From: Methylocystis sp.
GTDB lineage: Bacteria > Pseudomonadota > Alphaproteobacteria > Rhizobiales > Beijerinckiaceae
Direction: 5' to 3'
NCBI GenBank assembly: GCA_016178015.1
Contig: JACOUB010000006.1
Coordinates: forward strand, 1-64,000
Length of the DNA stretch: 64,000 bases
Part shown: positions 6,961-14,241 of the stretch, in pieces
Numbering within the stretch: position 1 is the stretch's first letter
Layout: each line of letters begins with the position of its first letter
Position numbers and translations under genes: made by a program
Notes under the pieces: model-generated
Databases searched by the model: none
Told to the model about the DNA's origin: nothing
Seen by the model: the letters and a program-made list of their open reading frames with translations, nothing else

Positions 6961-7698
6961 ATGAGACTGCTGTTTGCACTGATTTGCATTACTTGGCCAG
7001 TGGTGCTCACCAAGAGCGTTACTGCGCAACGAACTTACACCTTTGAAGAAGCCTGTCGTATGGCAGGGCAGACCACGGGGCCGTGCGCGCCAAAATCGCA
7101 ACAGCCGCAATCGCCTTTGTGCGTGGAAATTGGCGGCAACGCCTTTCACGCCGAAAAGTCGCCGGCGCTTGGCAACTGCATCAACACAACACTATCGCCA
7201 TCGGCCGACGCCGAGATATTCGTCGAGTTGATCGGGCTTCCCAACATTCCGAAGGTGAACGAGCTCCAGCTTACGATCCGCAGAGCGAGCGGATTTGGGA
7301 ATGCCGTCGCTCTGTTTCACGAGGGCGCGCGTCTGATCGTTTACGATCCCGTGTGGGCGAAATCTGTCACGGCTGAGTCCTACCTAGTGCTCGCGCACGA
7401 GGCCGGGCATCACTTCTGCGGTCACACCATCCAAGGCTTTCGGAGCAGCCGTAAAGAGGCTGAGCTAGAAGCCGACCGCTTCTCCGGCGCATCAATTCGA
7501 CGTTTCGAGGCCTATCACGGCAGGGCGTTTCTCGATGCAGCGCTTGCAGCAGCGGAACGGCTTTATTCGGAGCAGGGATTGCGCTCGCATCCGCCGAGGA
7601 GCGCACGAATCGATGCCATCATGCGCGGTTACAATGACGGATCGCCATGCGGGGGGCTGGCGCCCGCAATTCGAGGCTACAGTCCCAACCCTCGCTAG
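6961..7698 (+). CDS. Secreted zinc metallopeptidase-like protein (HExxH)
   Basis: The 245-aa product begins with a hydrophobic signal sequence (about residues 1-22, ending VTAQ). Near residue 146 it carries LAHEAGHHFCGH, an HExxH zinc-binding motif, followed about 20 residues later by KEAELEADRFSG, whose Glu/Asp would supply the third ligand, as in M48-like gluzincins. Several Cys residues in the mature part suggest disulfides. It would act in the periplasm or outside. The next gene is also secreted, 67 bp downstream. The exact peptidase family is not certain, and activity is inferred only from the motif. Confidence 0.65.
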   Translation: MRLLFALICITWPVVLTKSVTAQRTYTFEEACRMAGQTTGPCAPKSQQPQSPLCVEIGGNAFHAEKSPALGNCINTTLSPSADAEIFVELIGLPNIPKVNELQLTIRRASGFGNAVALFHEGARLIVYDPVWAKSVTAESYLVLAHEAGHHFCGHTIQGFRSSRKEAELEADRFSGASIRRFEAYHGRAFLDAALAAAERLYSEQGLRSHPPRSARIDAIMRGYNDGSPCGGLAPAIRGYSPNPR

Positions 7699-7764
7699 AG
7701 TCACTGCCGATCGCGATCACGTGTCTCAAGGCCCGCGATCCATGGATTTTCCTTTCATCCTGAT

Positions 7765-8412
7765 GTGGGTCACATGCGAAACAGACTTCTTTCAACAGCG
7801 CGCGGTTGCCTTATCATCCTCGCAGTTTGGATGAACGGCGCACATGCCGAGAAACTCGGCCGGTTCGACGGCGAACTGATCCTCAAGGTGCTGCCAAATG
7901 GGCGCGACATGGAACTCGTTCGGCCCTTCAATTACTCCGACAGCCACGATATCGCATGGCCTGTACCCGCTGGCACACGCGTCGACGGCGCATCGATACC
8001 AAGCGTGTTCTGGAGCCTCATCGGCGCCCCATATACCGGCAAGTATCGAGAGGCATCCGTCATTCATGACTACTACTGCGAAACGAAGTCACGGCACTGG
8101 AAGGCCGTCCACAAGGTGTTTCTCGATGGCATGTTGGCGCGCGGTGTGGGCGCCATCCAAGCGAAAGTAATGTATCTGGCGGTCTATCGCTTCGGTCCGC
8201 GTTGGGACTTCGACGTGGACGCTTGCTTTTGCAAGGGTTGTCCAGTGTGCGCCAACCCTATGCTGAAGCGCATCCCGAAGTACCAGCCCTTGTACAATGC
8301 AGCGGATTTCGAGGAACTACGCGGCAAAGTAATGGAGGAAGGTCTTTCTATAGAGGAGCTAGAGGATACGGCCGACTATCAGCTCAATACCGAGATCCTG
8401 AAGTCTCGGTAA
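7765..8412 (+). CDS. DUF1353 protein with signal peptide
   Basis: The protein (215 aa from 7765; a second ATG at 7774 gives 212 aa) has an N-terminal signal sequence ending GAHA and then the DUF1353 core: a VPAGTRVDGASIPSVFWSLI block (about 68-87) followed by YTGKYREASVIHDYYC (about 90-105). DUF1353 is widespread in phages and accessory islands and has no settled function. The C-terminal part contains CFCKGCPVC, a Cys cluster that might bind metal. It follows the metallopeptidase gene closely and may be co-transcribed with it. Confidence 0.75.
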   Translation: MGHMRNRLLSTARGCLIILAVWMNGAHAEKLGRFDGELILKVLPNGRDMELVRPFNYSDSHDIAWPVPAGTRVDGASIPSVFWSLIGAPYTGKYREASVIHDYYCETKSRHWKAVHKVFLDGMLARGVGAIQAKVMYLAVYRFGPRWDFDVDACFCKGCPVCANPMLKRIPKYQPLYNAADFEELRGKVMEEGLSIEELEDTADYQLNTEILKSR

Positions 8413-8831
8413 ACGCTGCCGTCCCGGGGCGAGGGGCAGGGGGCGGTGCGGCGGCGTTCAGCAGAGGGCAAACCGGCCTCCGTCCTCCCGGCTGACTGAC
8501 TTTCCGATATGGGTCAGAACGGGTAAAGCTCAGAGCGAGCATATGTTTTCCGAGTTGCTCCGAGAGCAGACATTCGACGGCGGCCCTCGCGGCCAACTAC
8601 CTCGCCTTCTTCCAACTTGTGTCCACCCGGCTATGGCTGCGCGTTAATGAGACCGCGCCCTAGTGCAATCGTGGTTCCCCATAAATCCGCAAATCCGGCT
8701 TTGTGGCGATTCTGAGAAGCCGGAACCCGTTTTTCGGCATGACCCGAGCCGAATCATGCATTTGCCAATGCCCAATATCGACAAGATTCCTTGCAACCAT
8801 TGCGAGCAACTGCATTACTGCGAGAAAATCC
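8413..8831. other. Gap upstream of the FseA-like gene
   Basis: About 420 bp with no supported gene. Frames here (for example one ending at 8923) overlap the start of the FseA-like gene in another phase and are not protein-like. The region presumably carries the promoter at which a quorum-sensing activator would act; I cannot identify a tra-box. Confidence 0.4.
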
Positions 8832-9582
8832 ATGTCGATCAAAGATTGGCGCTCGCCGAGCGCGTACGATTATGCGCGAGATTTGAATTCGGTCGGCGTC
8901 GCCTGGGAATTCCTACGCCGTAATCCCGATTATCGCGCCGACTATGCGAACGCTCGAATTCGAGCCGCTCTCGAGACCGGCGCTGCCGGTCCCGAGCGGC
9001 GCTGGGGGTTGCGATTTCGCGGTCGATCCCACGCTCCGCGCAATCGACGCAGACGTCTTCTGGCTTCCCGATTTCCGGACGAGCGTTGTCATTCTCACGG
9101 CGACGCCAACTGAGACCGCCGCGCTGACATTCGCTCCGTCCGATTGGCCTAACCTGCGCGCCCGCCGCGCCGAGCATGACGGCGAACATCTGATCCTGAG
9201 AGCGGGCCACGAGGAACATCAGCTCTGGCTGCCCGACCCACCGCAGGAGGGAAGTTCACTCGCGGCTATCATTCCACTCGACGATGCGACGCCCCAACGC
9301 GCCGACGCCGCCATGTGTTTTTGGCGTCATACAACGGGCCAGCAACCGCGCGCCGGTCCTCTCGGACACCGGCGCAGATTGCACATCGGCAACGCACTAC
9401 GGGCGCTCGATGGCCATTTGAGCGGCGCGACCTATCGCGCCATCGCCGAGAGCCTGTTCAGCCCGGCTCGGATCGCCGCCGAGCCATGGAAGACCGCTTC
9501 GCTTCGCGACGCCACGATCCGGCTCGTCCGCAATGGCCTCGCTCTCATGCGCGGCGGATATCGCAGTTTCTTGCGCCGGTAG
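8832..9582 (+). CDS. fseA: FseA-like transfer/excision activator, split by a +1 frameshift
   Basis: Two overlapping frames make one protein. Frame one (8832-9113) begins MSIKDWRSPSAYDYARDL and holds a DUF6499-type block with WEFLRRNPDYRADY and RRWGLRF. Frame two (open from before 8944 to 9582) carries AVDPTLRAIDADVFWLPDF and a C-terminal DUF2285 domain ending LMRGGYRSFLRR. Conservation passes from frame one to frame two near TTT CGC at 9015-9020; skipping one base (C9018) gives a 249-aa fusion. In the Mesorhizobium ICE the equivalent genes msi172-msi171 are fused by programmed +1 frameshifting into FseA, which activates rdfS. Here too an RdfS-like gene follows. Confidence 0.78.
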
Positions 9583-9688
9583 TTCGCGGCTGAACTCGGC
9601 GACATATTCATCAGGGGGTGGCGAATTCGGCGCCCTCAACTTCACCATCCCCCCTCCCGGCATTTCTCCGCCACCGTGATCGATGACA

Positions 9689-9707
9689 GCCGCCGACATT
9701 CGGCGGC
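9689..9707. promoter_or_regulatory. Inverted repeat before the rdfS-like gene
   Basis: Perfect 8-bp arms GCCGCCGA (9689-9696) and TCGGCGGC (9700-9707) around CAT, 28 bp before the start codon of the rdfS-like gene. It could be a binding site for the activator or regulator of the excision operon, or an RNA hairpin in its leader. Confidence 0.4.
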
Positions 9708-9734
9708 CCTCCTCAGCATTACGGAGGCGCCTTC

Positions 9735-10019
9735 ATGTCCGCCGCAGCCACCCAGCTTCCGCCACGTAACCTGCGCACGCCCGAGGCGGCGCGCTTCTTG
9801 GGTCTTTCTGCCCGCACGCTCGAAAAGCACCGGACCTACGGCACGGGCCCACGTTATTCGAAACTCGGCGGCCGCGTCGTCTATCGACTCGAGGATTTGC
9901 AGGCATGGGTCGAACTCGGCGCCAAGGCATCGACCTCCGACCCCGGCGTCGGAAAAGTGCTGCCCGCCAAGCGTCACGCCGCCATCTCGCCGGCCTTCGC
10001 CGGCCAGCCGCGTCGCTGA
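9735..10019 (+). CDS. rdfS: RdfS-like recombination directionality factor
   Basis: The 94-aa protein contains a MerR/excisionase-type helix-turn-helix: LRTPEAARFLGLSARTLEKH (about 13-32) followed by a wing and RVVYRLEDLQAWVELG (about 47-62). An ACGGAGG ribosome site precedes the ATG. In ICEs of this type RdfS is the excisionase that turns the integrase toward excision and also promotes expression of downstream transfer genes; it lies after fseA and ahead of replication and relaxase genes, exactly the order seen here. A general AlpA-like regulator is the alternative. Confidence 0.75.
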   Translation: MSAAATQLPPRNLRTPEAARFLGLSARTLEKHRTYGTGPRYSKLGGRVVYRLEDLQAWVELGAKASTSDPGVGKVLPAKRHAAISPAFAGQPRR

Positions 10020-10037
10020 CGTTCTAAGGGCGCGGCC

Positions 10038-10937
10038 ATGATCGCGACGCACCGCCAATACCGCCAAAAAAGCGCGGAGCGAGAGCAGCTCGAACTCTTC
10101 CGGGCGCTCCCCGGCGACCTCGCGCCGCGCGACGCGCAGGACCTCATGGCCTATCCGTTTTTCAGCCTGGCGAAGTCGCGCCGCACCGCGCCGATCGATT
10201 TCAAGATGGGCGCAATAACCATCAAGGTCGAGGCGACGCCGGAGCACGGCATGGCGACCATCTGGGACGCCGACGTGCTGATCTGGGCCGCCTCGCAGAT
10301 CGTTCAAGCGCGCGACGCGGGGCTTCGCACCTCGCGGCTGATGGCGGCAACGCCGCACGAAATCCTCACCTTCATCGGGCGCAGCTCCAGCGTCCGCGAC
10401 TATCACCGGCTGAAGGCCGCGCTCGACCGACTGCAATCGACGAGCGTGGCGACCTCCATACGCCAGCCGATCGAGCGCCGTCGCCATCGCTTCTCCTGGA
10501 TCAACGAATGGAAAGAGACCGCCGACGCCAATGGACGGCCGCTCGGCGTCGAACTGATCCTGCCGGACTGGTTCTATGCCGGCGTCCTCGACGACGCCTT
10601 GGTGCTCACCATCGACCGCGCCTATTTCGCGCTGACAGGCGGTCTCGAGCGCTGGCTCTATCGACTGGTGCGCAAACACGGCGGCCAGCAGGACGGCGGC
10701 TGGAGCTTTGATTTCAAGCATCTCCACGCCAAATCCGGCACGCTCTCGCCGCTCAAACATTTCGCCTTCGACCTGCGCGACATCGTCCGCCGTCAGCCGC
10801 TGCCAAACTACCGGCTCACCATCGAACGCGGGCGCCTCGGCATCGAAGTTCTCGTCTTCGCGCCCATCGCAATCGATCCGCTGGAGCGCGCCGCGCGCTG
10901 TCTCGATCCCTTCCTCCAGCCTGTGGACAAGCTGTGA
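10038..10937 (+). CDS. RepA-type (RPA family) replication initiator
   Basis: The 299-aa product has the features of the 'replication initiator protein A' family: an early LMAYPFFSLAKSRRTAPIDF block (about 36-55), WDADVLIWAASQI (about 75-87), winged-helix segments with SSSVRDYHRLKAALDRLQST, and LERWLYRLVRKHGG (about 203-216). These proteins bind iterons and start replication of plasmids and of excised ICE circles. It begins 19 bp after the rdfS-like gene, and three direct repeats lie just past its stop, so an origin is likely there. It would keep the circular ICE copied after excision. Confidence 0.85.
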   Translation: MIATHRQYRQKSAEREQLELFRALPGDLAPRDAQDLMAYPFFSLAKSRRTAPIDFKMGAITIKVEATPEHGMATIWDADVLIWAASQIVQARDAGLRTSRLMAATPHEILTFIGRSSSVRDYHRLKAALDRLQSTSVATSIRQPIERRRHRFSWINEWKETADANGRPLGVELILPDWFYAGVLDDALVLTIDRAYFALTGGLERWLYRLVRKHGGQQDGGWSFDFKHLHAKSGTLSPLKHFAFDLRDIVRRQPLPNYRLTIERGRLGIEVLVFAPIAIDPLERAARCLDPFLQPVDKL

Positions 10938-10943
10938 AACCCT

Positions 10944-11008
10944 TCGTGCTATCGGGGACCGACACTATCGTGCCATCGGGGACCGGATCCTCGTGCTATC
11001 GGGGACCG
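10944..11008. repeat. Three iteron-like direct repeats (candidate oriV)
   Basis: An 18-bp unit, TCGTGCTATCGGGGACCG, occurs at 10944-10961, 10968-10985 (one T to C change) and 10991-11008, at 24- and 23-bp spacing, i.e. about two helical turns. The array starts 7 bp after the RepA-like stop codon. Spacing, number and location fit iterons bound by the initiator. Confidence 0.75.
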
Positions 11009-11067
11009 AAACCACTCGTAACCCATTGCATCACAAGGAAACACGGCTCTTCTAACTGTACTAACTT

Positions 11068-11090
11068 AGAATCCTTCGGATTCTTTCTAA
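11068..11090 (+). terminator. Hairpin between RepA-like and parA genes
   Basis: AGAATCC (11068-11074), loop TTC, GGATTCT (11078-11084), then TTCTAA, in an AT-rich patch downstream of the iterons. It may be a weak terminator or part of the origin region. Confidence 0.4.
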
Positions 11091-11148
11091 CGGATCGCGC
11101 CGAAATCCACTTTGTGGACAACCGGCAAGATCGCCGCCGGAGCGTGTC

Positions 11149-11784
11149 ATGATCGTCGCGCTCCTCAATCAAAAGGGCGGCGTCGGCAAGACCACTCTGG
11201 CGCTGCATCTCGCTGGCCGTTGGGCCGCCGAGGGCAAGCGGATCATCCTCATCGACGCGGACCCGCAAGGCTCGGCGCTCGATTGGTCTGAGCAACGGGC
11301 AAAGGAAGGGCTTCCAAGGCTCTTTGGCGTGATCGGCCTCTCACGCGACACTTTGCATCGAGAAGCCCCTGAAATCGCCCGCAACGCCGTTCATGTCGTC
11401 ATCGACGGGCCCCCGAGAATCGCGGCGCTCTTGCGCTCGGCGTTGCTCGCCGCCGATCTCGCGCTGGTCCCTGCTCAACCTTCGCCCTTCGATGGATGGG
11501 CATCGAGCGAGATGCTGAAGCTCATCGACGAAGCCCGCATATTCCGGCCCAATCTCATCGCCCGCTTCGTTCTCAATCGCTGTCCGGCGCGCACCATTAT
11601 CGCTCGCGAAACCGCGCAGGCGCTCGCGTCCCATGAGCCGCCGGTGCTTACGTCGCGCATCGGCCAGCGCGTCGTCTTCGCGGACGCCGCGCGCACAGGA
11701 CGGCTGGTCGGAGAAACCCCTAATGGCGCTATCGCGGCTCGTGAGATCGCCTCTCTCACCTCCGAGCTCGAGAAGCTCGCATGA
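11149..11784 (+). CDS. parA: ParA-family partition ATPase
   Basis: The 211-aa protein starts MIVALLNQKGGVGKTTLALHL with the deviant Walker A motif KGGVGKTT at residues 9-16, the Walker A' block IILIDADPQGSALDWSEQRA (about 36-55) and VVIDGPPR (about 84-91). It belongs to the short ParA class. Such ATPases position plasmids and ICE circles so that both daughters inherit a copy. It lies directly after the RepA/iteron unit and overlaps the next gene, an RHH protein that could be its DNA-binding partner, as ATGATGA. Confidence 0.92.
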   Translation: MIVALLNQKGGVGKTTLALHLAGRWAAEGKRIILIDADPQGSALDWSEQRAKEGLPRLFGVIGLSRDTLHREAPEIARNAVHVVIDGPPRIAALLRSALLAADLALVPAQPSPFDGWASSEMLKLIDEARIFRPNLIARFVLNRCPARTIIARETAQALASHEPPVLTSRIGQRVVFADAARTGRLVGETPNGAIAAREIASLTSELEKLA

Positions 11785-12041
11785 TGACAGGGGGCAAATC
11801 TCGACACGGCTTCGCCGCTCGTCCGAGCGATCCGGACGCCTGGGTCAAGACATCCGACAAGAACGAACTTGGCGTCGCCGCCAGGGGCGATCAATTCACC
11901 GCGCGCCTGACCATCGACGTCACGCCCAACCTGCGCGGCCGCATCAAGGTCATTGCGTTCCGGCGCGGCGTCACGGTCGCCGACATGCTGCGCGACCTGC
12001 TCGCACGCGAATTCCCCGATGACGATGGAGGCAAGCTATGA
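11781..12041 (+). CDS. Ribbon-helix-helix-like partition partner (86 aa)
   Basis: The start overlaps the parA stop (ATGATGA), implying coupled translation. The C-terminal half, FTARLTIDVTPNLRGRIKVI followed by AFRRGVTVADMLRDLLAREF, has the beta-strand plus two-helix pattern of a ribbon-helix-helix DNA-binding domain. RHH proteins paired with small ParA ATPases act as centromere-binding proteins, so that is the likely role. The N-terminal 30 residues are polar and may contact ParA. Confidence 0.7.
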   Translation: MMTGGKSRHGFAARPSDPDAWVKTSDKNELGVAARGDQFTARLTIDVTPNLRGRIKVIAFRRGVTVADMLRDLLAREFPDDDGGKL

Positions 12042-12547
12042 ACTCCAACACACCGGTTTCCAAACCGACGATCCAACGTGCTGCTGCATCCCTGACGTAT
12101 GTCGAACTGACCTTCGTTCCAAAACGCATCGAGTATTGGATCAGGTTCGGCCGCATCGCCGAAGAGAGAATCCTCGACCGCCGCCGCCGCATCGTCAGTT
12201 TTGCATCAGGCACCGTCTTCGCCTTCGTGCGCTGGGCCTCAAACGAACATGGCACGATCATTTCGCGCATCGACATCCTGCGCGCGATATCGCCGGGCGA
12301 AGCCTTCTCGACGGTGCCGTTCGTCCGTCCGGGCGGCGACATTCTGCTGCGCATCACCGGATGGGCCAAGGTCGAACGTGTGCTTCGTGCGATCGATGCG
12401 GTCGAAGCGATCGGCGTCGATCCAATCGAGGTGGCGCCCGATCATTGGCGCCACGTCCATAACCGCCTGACCGCCGGCGTGGAACCGCGACCCTATACGC
12501 TGCAACGACACAATGCCTGGTTGCGGCGGCGCAGGATAGAGCCATGA
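12038..12547 (+). CDS. DUF2840 family protein
   Basis: The 169-aa protein contains the DUF2840 pattern: LTYVELTFVPKRIEYWIRFG (about 19-38), a central Arg-rich ILDRRRRIVSFASGTVFAF, and the C-terminal VDPIEVAPDHWRHVHNRLTAG. The family occurs in ICE transfer operons of alphaproteobacteria between parA and traF, as here; function is unknown. It overlaps its neighbours on both sides by 4 bp, marking a tight operon. Confidence 0.88.
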   Translation: MNSNTPVSKPTIQRAAASLTYVELTFVPKRIEYWIRFGRIAEERILDRRRRIVSFASGTVFAFVRWASNEHGTIISRIDILRAISPGEAFSTVPFVRPGGDILLRITGWAKVERVLRAIDAVEAIGVDPIEVAPDHWRHVHNRLTAGVEPRPYTLQRHNAWLRRRRIEP

Positions 12548-13059
12548 CCGGCCGCGCCGCCACGCTCGCTGCCATGTGCCTCGGCATCTCCGCCGCCGCG
12601 CTTCCGCAGCAAAACCACGGGGTGCGGTGGTTGATCTGGAACGTCAGCGCCAGCGCACCGGTTGGTCTCTACTCCGTGGCGCCGGCGGGCAAACTCCATG
12701 TCACGGATTTGATGGTCATCCGACCGCCAGACCCGATCGCGAGTTTCCTTGCCGATCGCGGTTATCTGCCGCGCGGCGTGCCGCTTCTGAAGCGCATTCT
12801 GACGCTCCCTGGACAGACTGTCTGCCGGCAGAACTTCCTCATCACCGTCGACGGCGTCGAGGTGGGCACGGCGCGCGAACACGATCATCTCGGTCGCGCG
12901 CTGCCCGTCTGGCAGGGCTGCCGGATTATAGCCGAGGATGCAGTCTTCCTCATGAATTGGCAGTCGGAGGACTCGCTCGACGGACGCTATTTCGGGCCGC
13001 TTCCCAGCGCTTCGATCATCGGTCGCGTCATTCCCCTCTGGACCTTCGAGGACAATTGA
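12544..13059 (+). CDS. traF: TraF, S26-type conjugation signal peptidase
   Basis: The 171-aa protein has an N-terminal membrane segment, then SASAPVGLY (about 35-43) with the catalytic Ser context of S26 peptidases, and GVPLLKRILTLPGQTVC (about 79-95) with the general-base Lys, followed by the C-terminal DGRYFGPLP motif. TraF proteins process the TrbC pilin by cutting and cyclising it in the periplasm; trbC is in this window at 32873. It overlaps DUF2840 by 4 bp and is followed 2 bp later by the lytic transglycosylase. Confidence 0.9.
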   Translation: MTGRAATLAAMCLGISAAALPQQNHGVRWLIWNVSASAPVGLYSVAPAGKLHVTDLMVIRPPDPIASFLADRGYLPRGVPLLKRILTLPGQTVCRQNFLITVDGVEVGTAREHDHLGRALPVWQGCRIIAEDAVFLMNWQSEDSLDGRYFGPLPSASIIGRVIPLWTFEDN

Positions 13060-13061
13060 CG

Positions 13062-13997
13062 ATGCAAGAATTCGTGTCTTTCCATGCCATCCGGTTGTTC
13101 GATCGAAAGCCGATCCATCCCGTCGTCCCGATCACGGAAGGCGCCGTCGCGCGCAGCAACGGTCGAGGAAGGCCAGCGGGCCAGCGCGCAAGCGCCTTGC
13201 CTTGGACAGGGGCGAGAGCGGCGGCAAAATGCTTTCGTTTCAGACCATCGGTTCGTCTCATGGCAGTCGCCGTGCTAGTTTTCGTCGCCATGAACGATCT
13301 TTCCTTCGCAGGCGAAATGCGCTCTTCGAGCGAGCGAGCGACGGTCGATGTGGGATTGAACGGATATGACGCCTTCATCACGGAAGCCTCACGCCGCTTC
13401 GATATCCCGCCGCTCTGGATTCGCGCGATCATGCGCGCCGAGAGCACCGGCGATGTTCGCGCCGTCTCCGACAAAGGCGCGCTCGGCCTCATGCAGGTCA
13501 TGCCCGAAACTTACGCCGAATTGCGCGCCCGTCATCATCTTGGCGCCGACATGTTCGATCCGCGCGACAACATTCTCGCCGGTACCGCCTACATGCGCGA
13601 GATGCGCGACCGCTTCGGCGCGCCAGGGTTTCTCGCCGCCTACCATGCCGGTCCCGCGCGTTATGACGACTATCTGACGAACGGCCGACCATTGCCAGAA
13701 GAGACGCGCCGCTACGTCGCCGATCTCACGCCGCGCATTGGCGCGCCTGAGCCGGAATTCGCATCGGTCGCGGAGTCGGAACCGCCATCCTGGGCGAACG
13801 CGCCGCTCTTCGTTCGGCGCGACGGCGACCAGACATCAGCAGATCGAACTTCCGTCGTTTTGCTTACGAGCGACCGCTCGGCGAAAACACGAACGTCATC
13901 CGAACTGCAGTCATATCGCAGGCCAACGACATCGAAATCGCCAGTCCACGCGCGCTCGAACGGTCTCTTCGTGACCCGGTCCAACCCCGGAACGTGA
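13062..13997 (+). CDS. Lytic transglycosylase (conjugation-associated)
   Basis: The SLT core lies at about residues 103-215 of the 311-aa product: IPPLWIRAIMRAESTGD with the catalytic Glu, then GALGLMQVMP, and FLAAYHAGPARYDDY. Such enzymes open peptidoglycan for the mating channel. The ATG at 13062 follows traF by 2 bp; an internal ATG at 13260 would give a clean signal peptide (MAVAVLVFVAMNDLSFA), and the 66 residues before it are basic and unconserved-looking, so the true start is uncertain. The C-terminal 90 residues are polar and probably disordered. Confidence 0.88.
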   Translation: MQEFVSFHAIRLFDRKPIHPVVPITEGAVARSNGRGRPAGQRASALPWTGARAAAKCFRFRPSVRLMAVAVLVFVAMNDLSFAGEMRSSSERATVDVGLNGYDAFITEASRRFDIPPLWIRAIMRAESTGDVRAVSDKGALGLMQVMPETYAELRARHHLGADMFDPRDNILAGTAYMREMRDRFGAPGFLAAYHAGPARYDDYLTNGRPLPEETRRYVADLTPRIGAPEPEFASVAESEPPSWANAPLFVRRDGDQTSADRTSVVLLTSDRSAKTRTSSELQSYRRPTTSKSPVHARSNGLFVTRSNPGT

Positions 13998-14038
13998 TGA
14001 TGCGAGGCGTCATCAAAAATCGCATCACTTCGCATCAT
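13997..14038. other. Inverted repeats upstream of relaxase (oriT candidate)
   Basis: ATGATGCGA (13997-14005) and TCGCATCAT (14030-14038) form perfect 9-bp arms, with a further TCGCATC at 14020-14026 in between. A second imperfect hairpin lies at about 14122-14151. Position before the relaxase gene fits an origin of transfer or a relaxase operator, but no nick site can be recognised. Confidence 0.3.
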
Positions 14039-14241
14039 GTCGCAGGGCCGGCATGGAGAAAGGTCAAGAGCGACCAACCGACCGTTGGAGGGCGAGATAA
14101 AACGCGCGGCCCTGCTGCTGCGCGAAGCCTTTGCTCACGCAAGGCTTTCGCATGTGCCGGTCGGATGGGCGGCGTGCCGCAAGCATGAAAATTACTCGCA
14201 AGTTCAGTTGCATTTCCGGCACCGCGCGAGAGGAACGCCTC

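Noticed and set aside
9642-10760. Long minus-strand open frame (372 codons) opposite the RepA-like gene
   Set aside because: It mirrors the RepA-like gene in the complementary phase, is rich in Arg, Gly and Glu, and has no family features; typical antisense shadow in GC-rich DNA.
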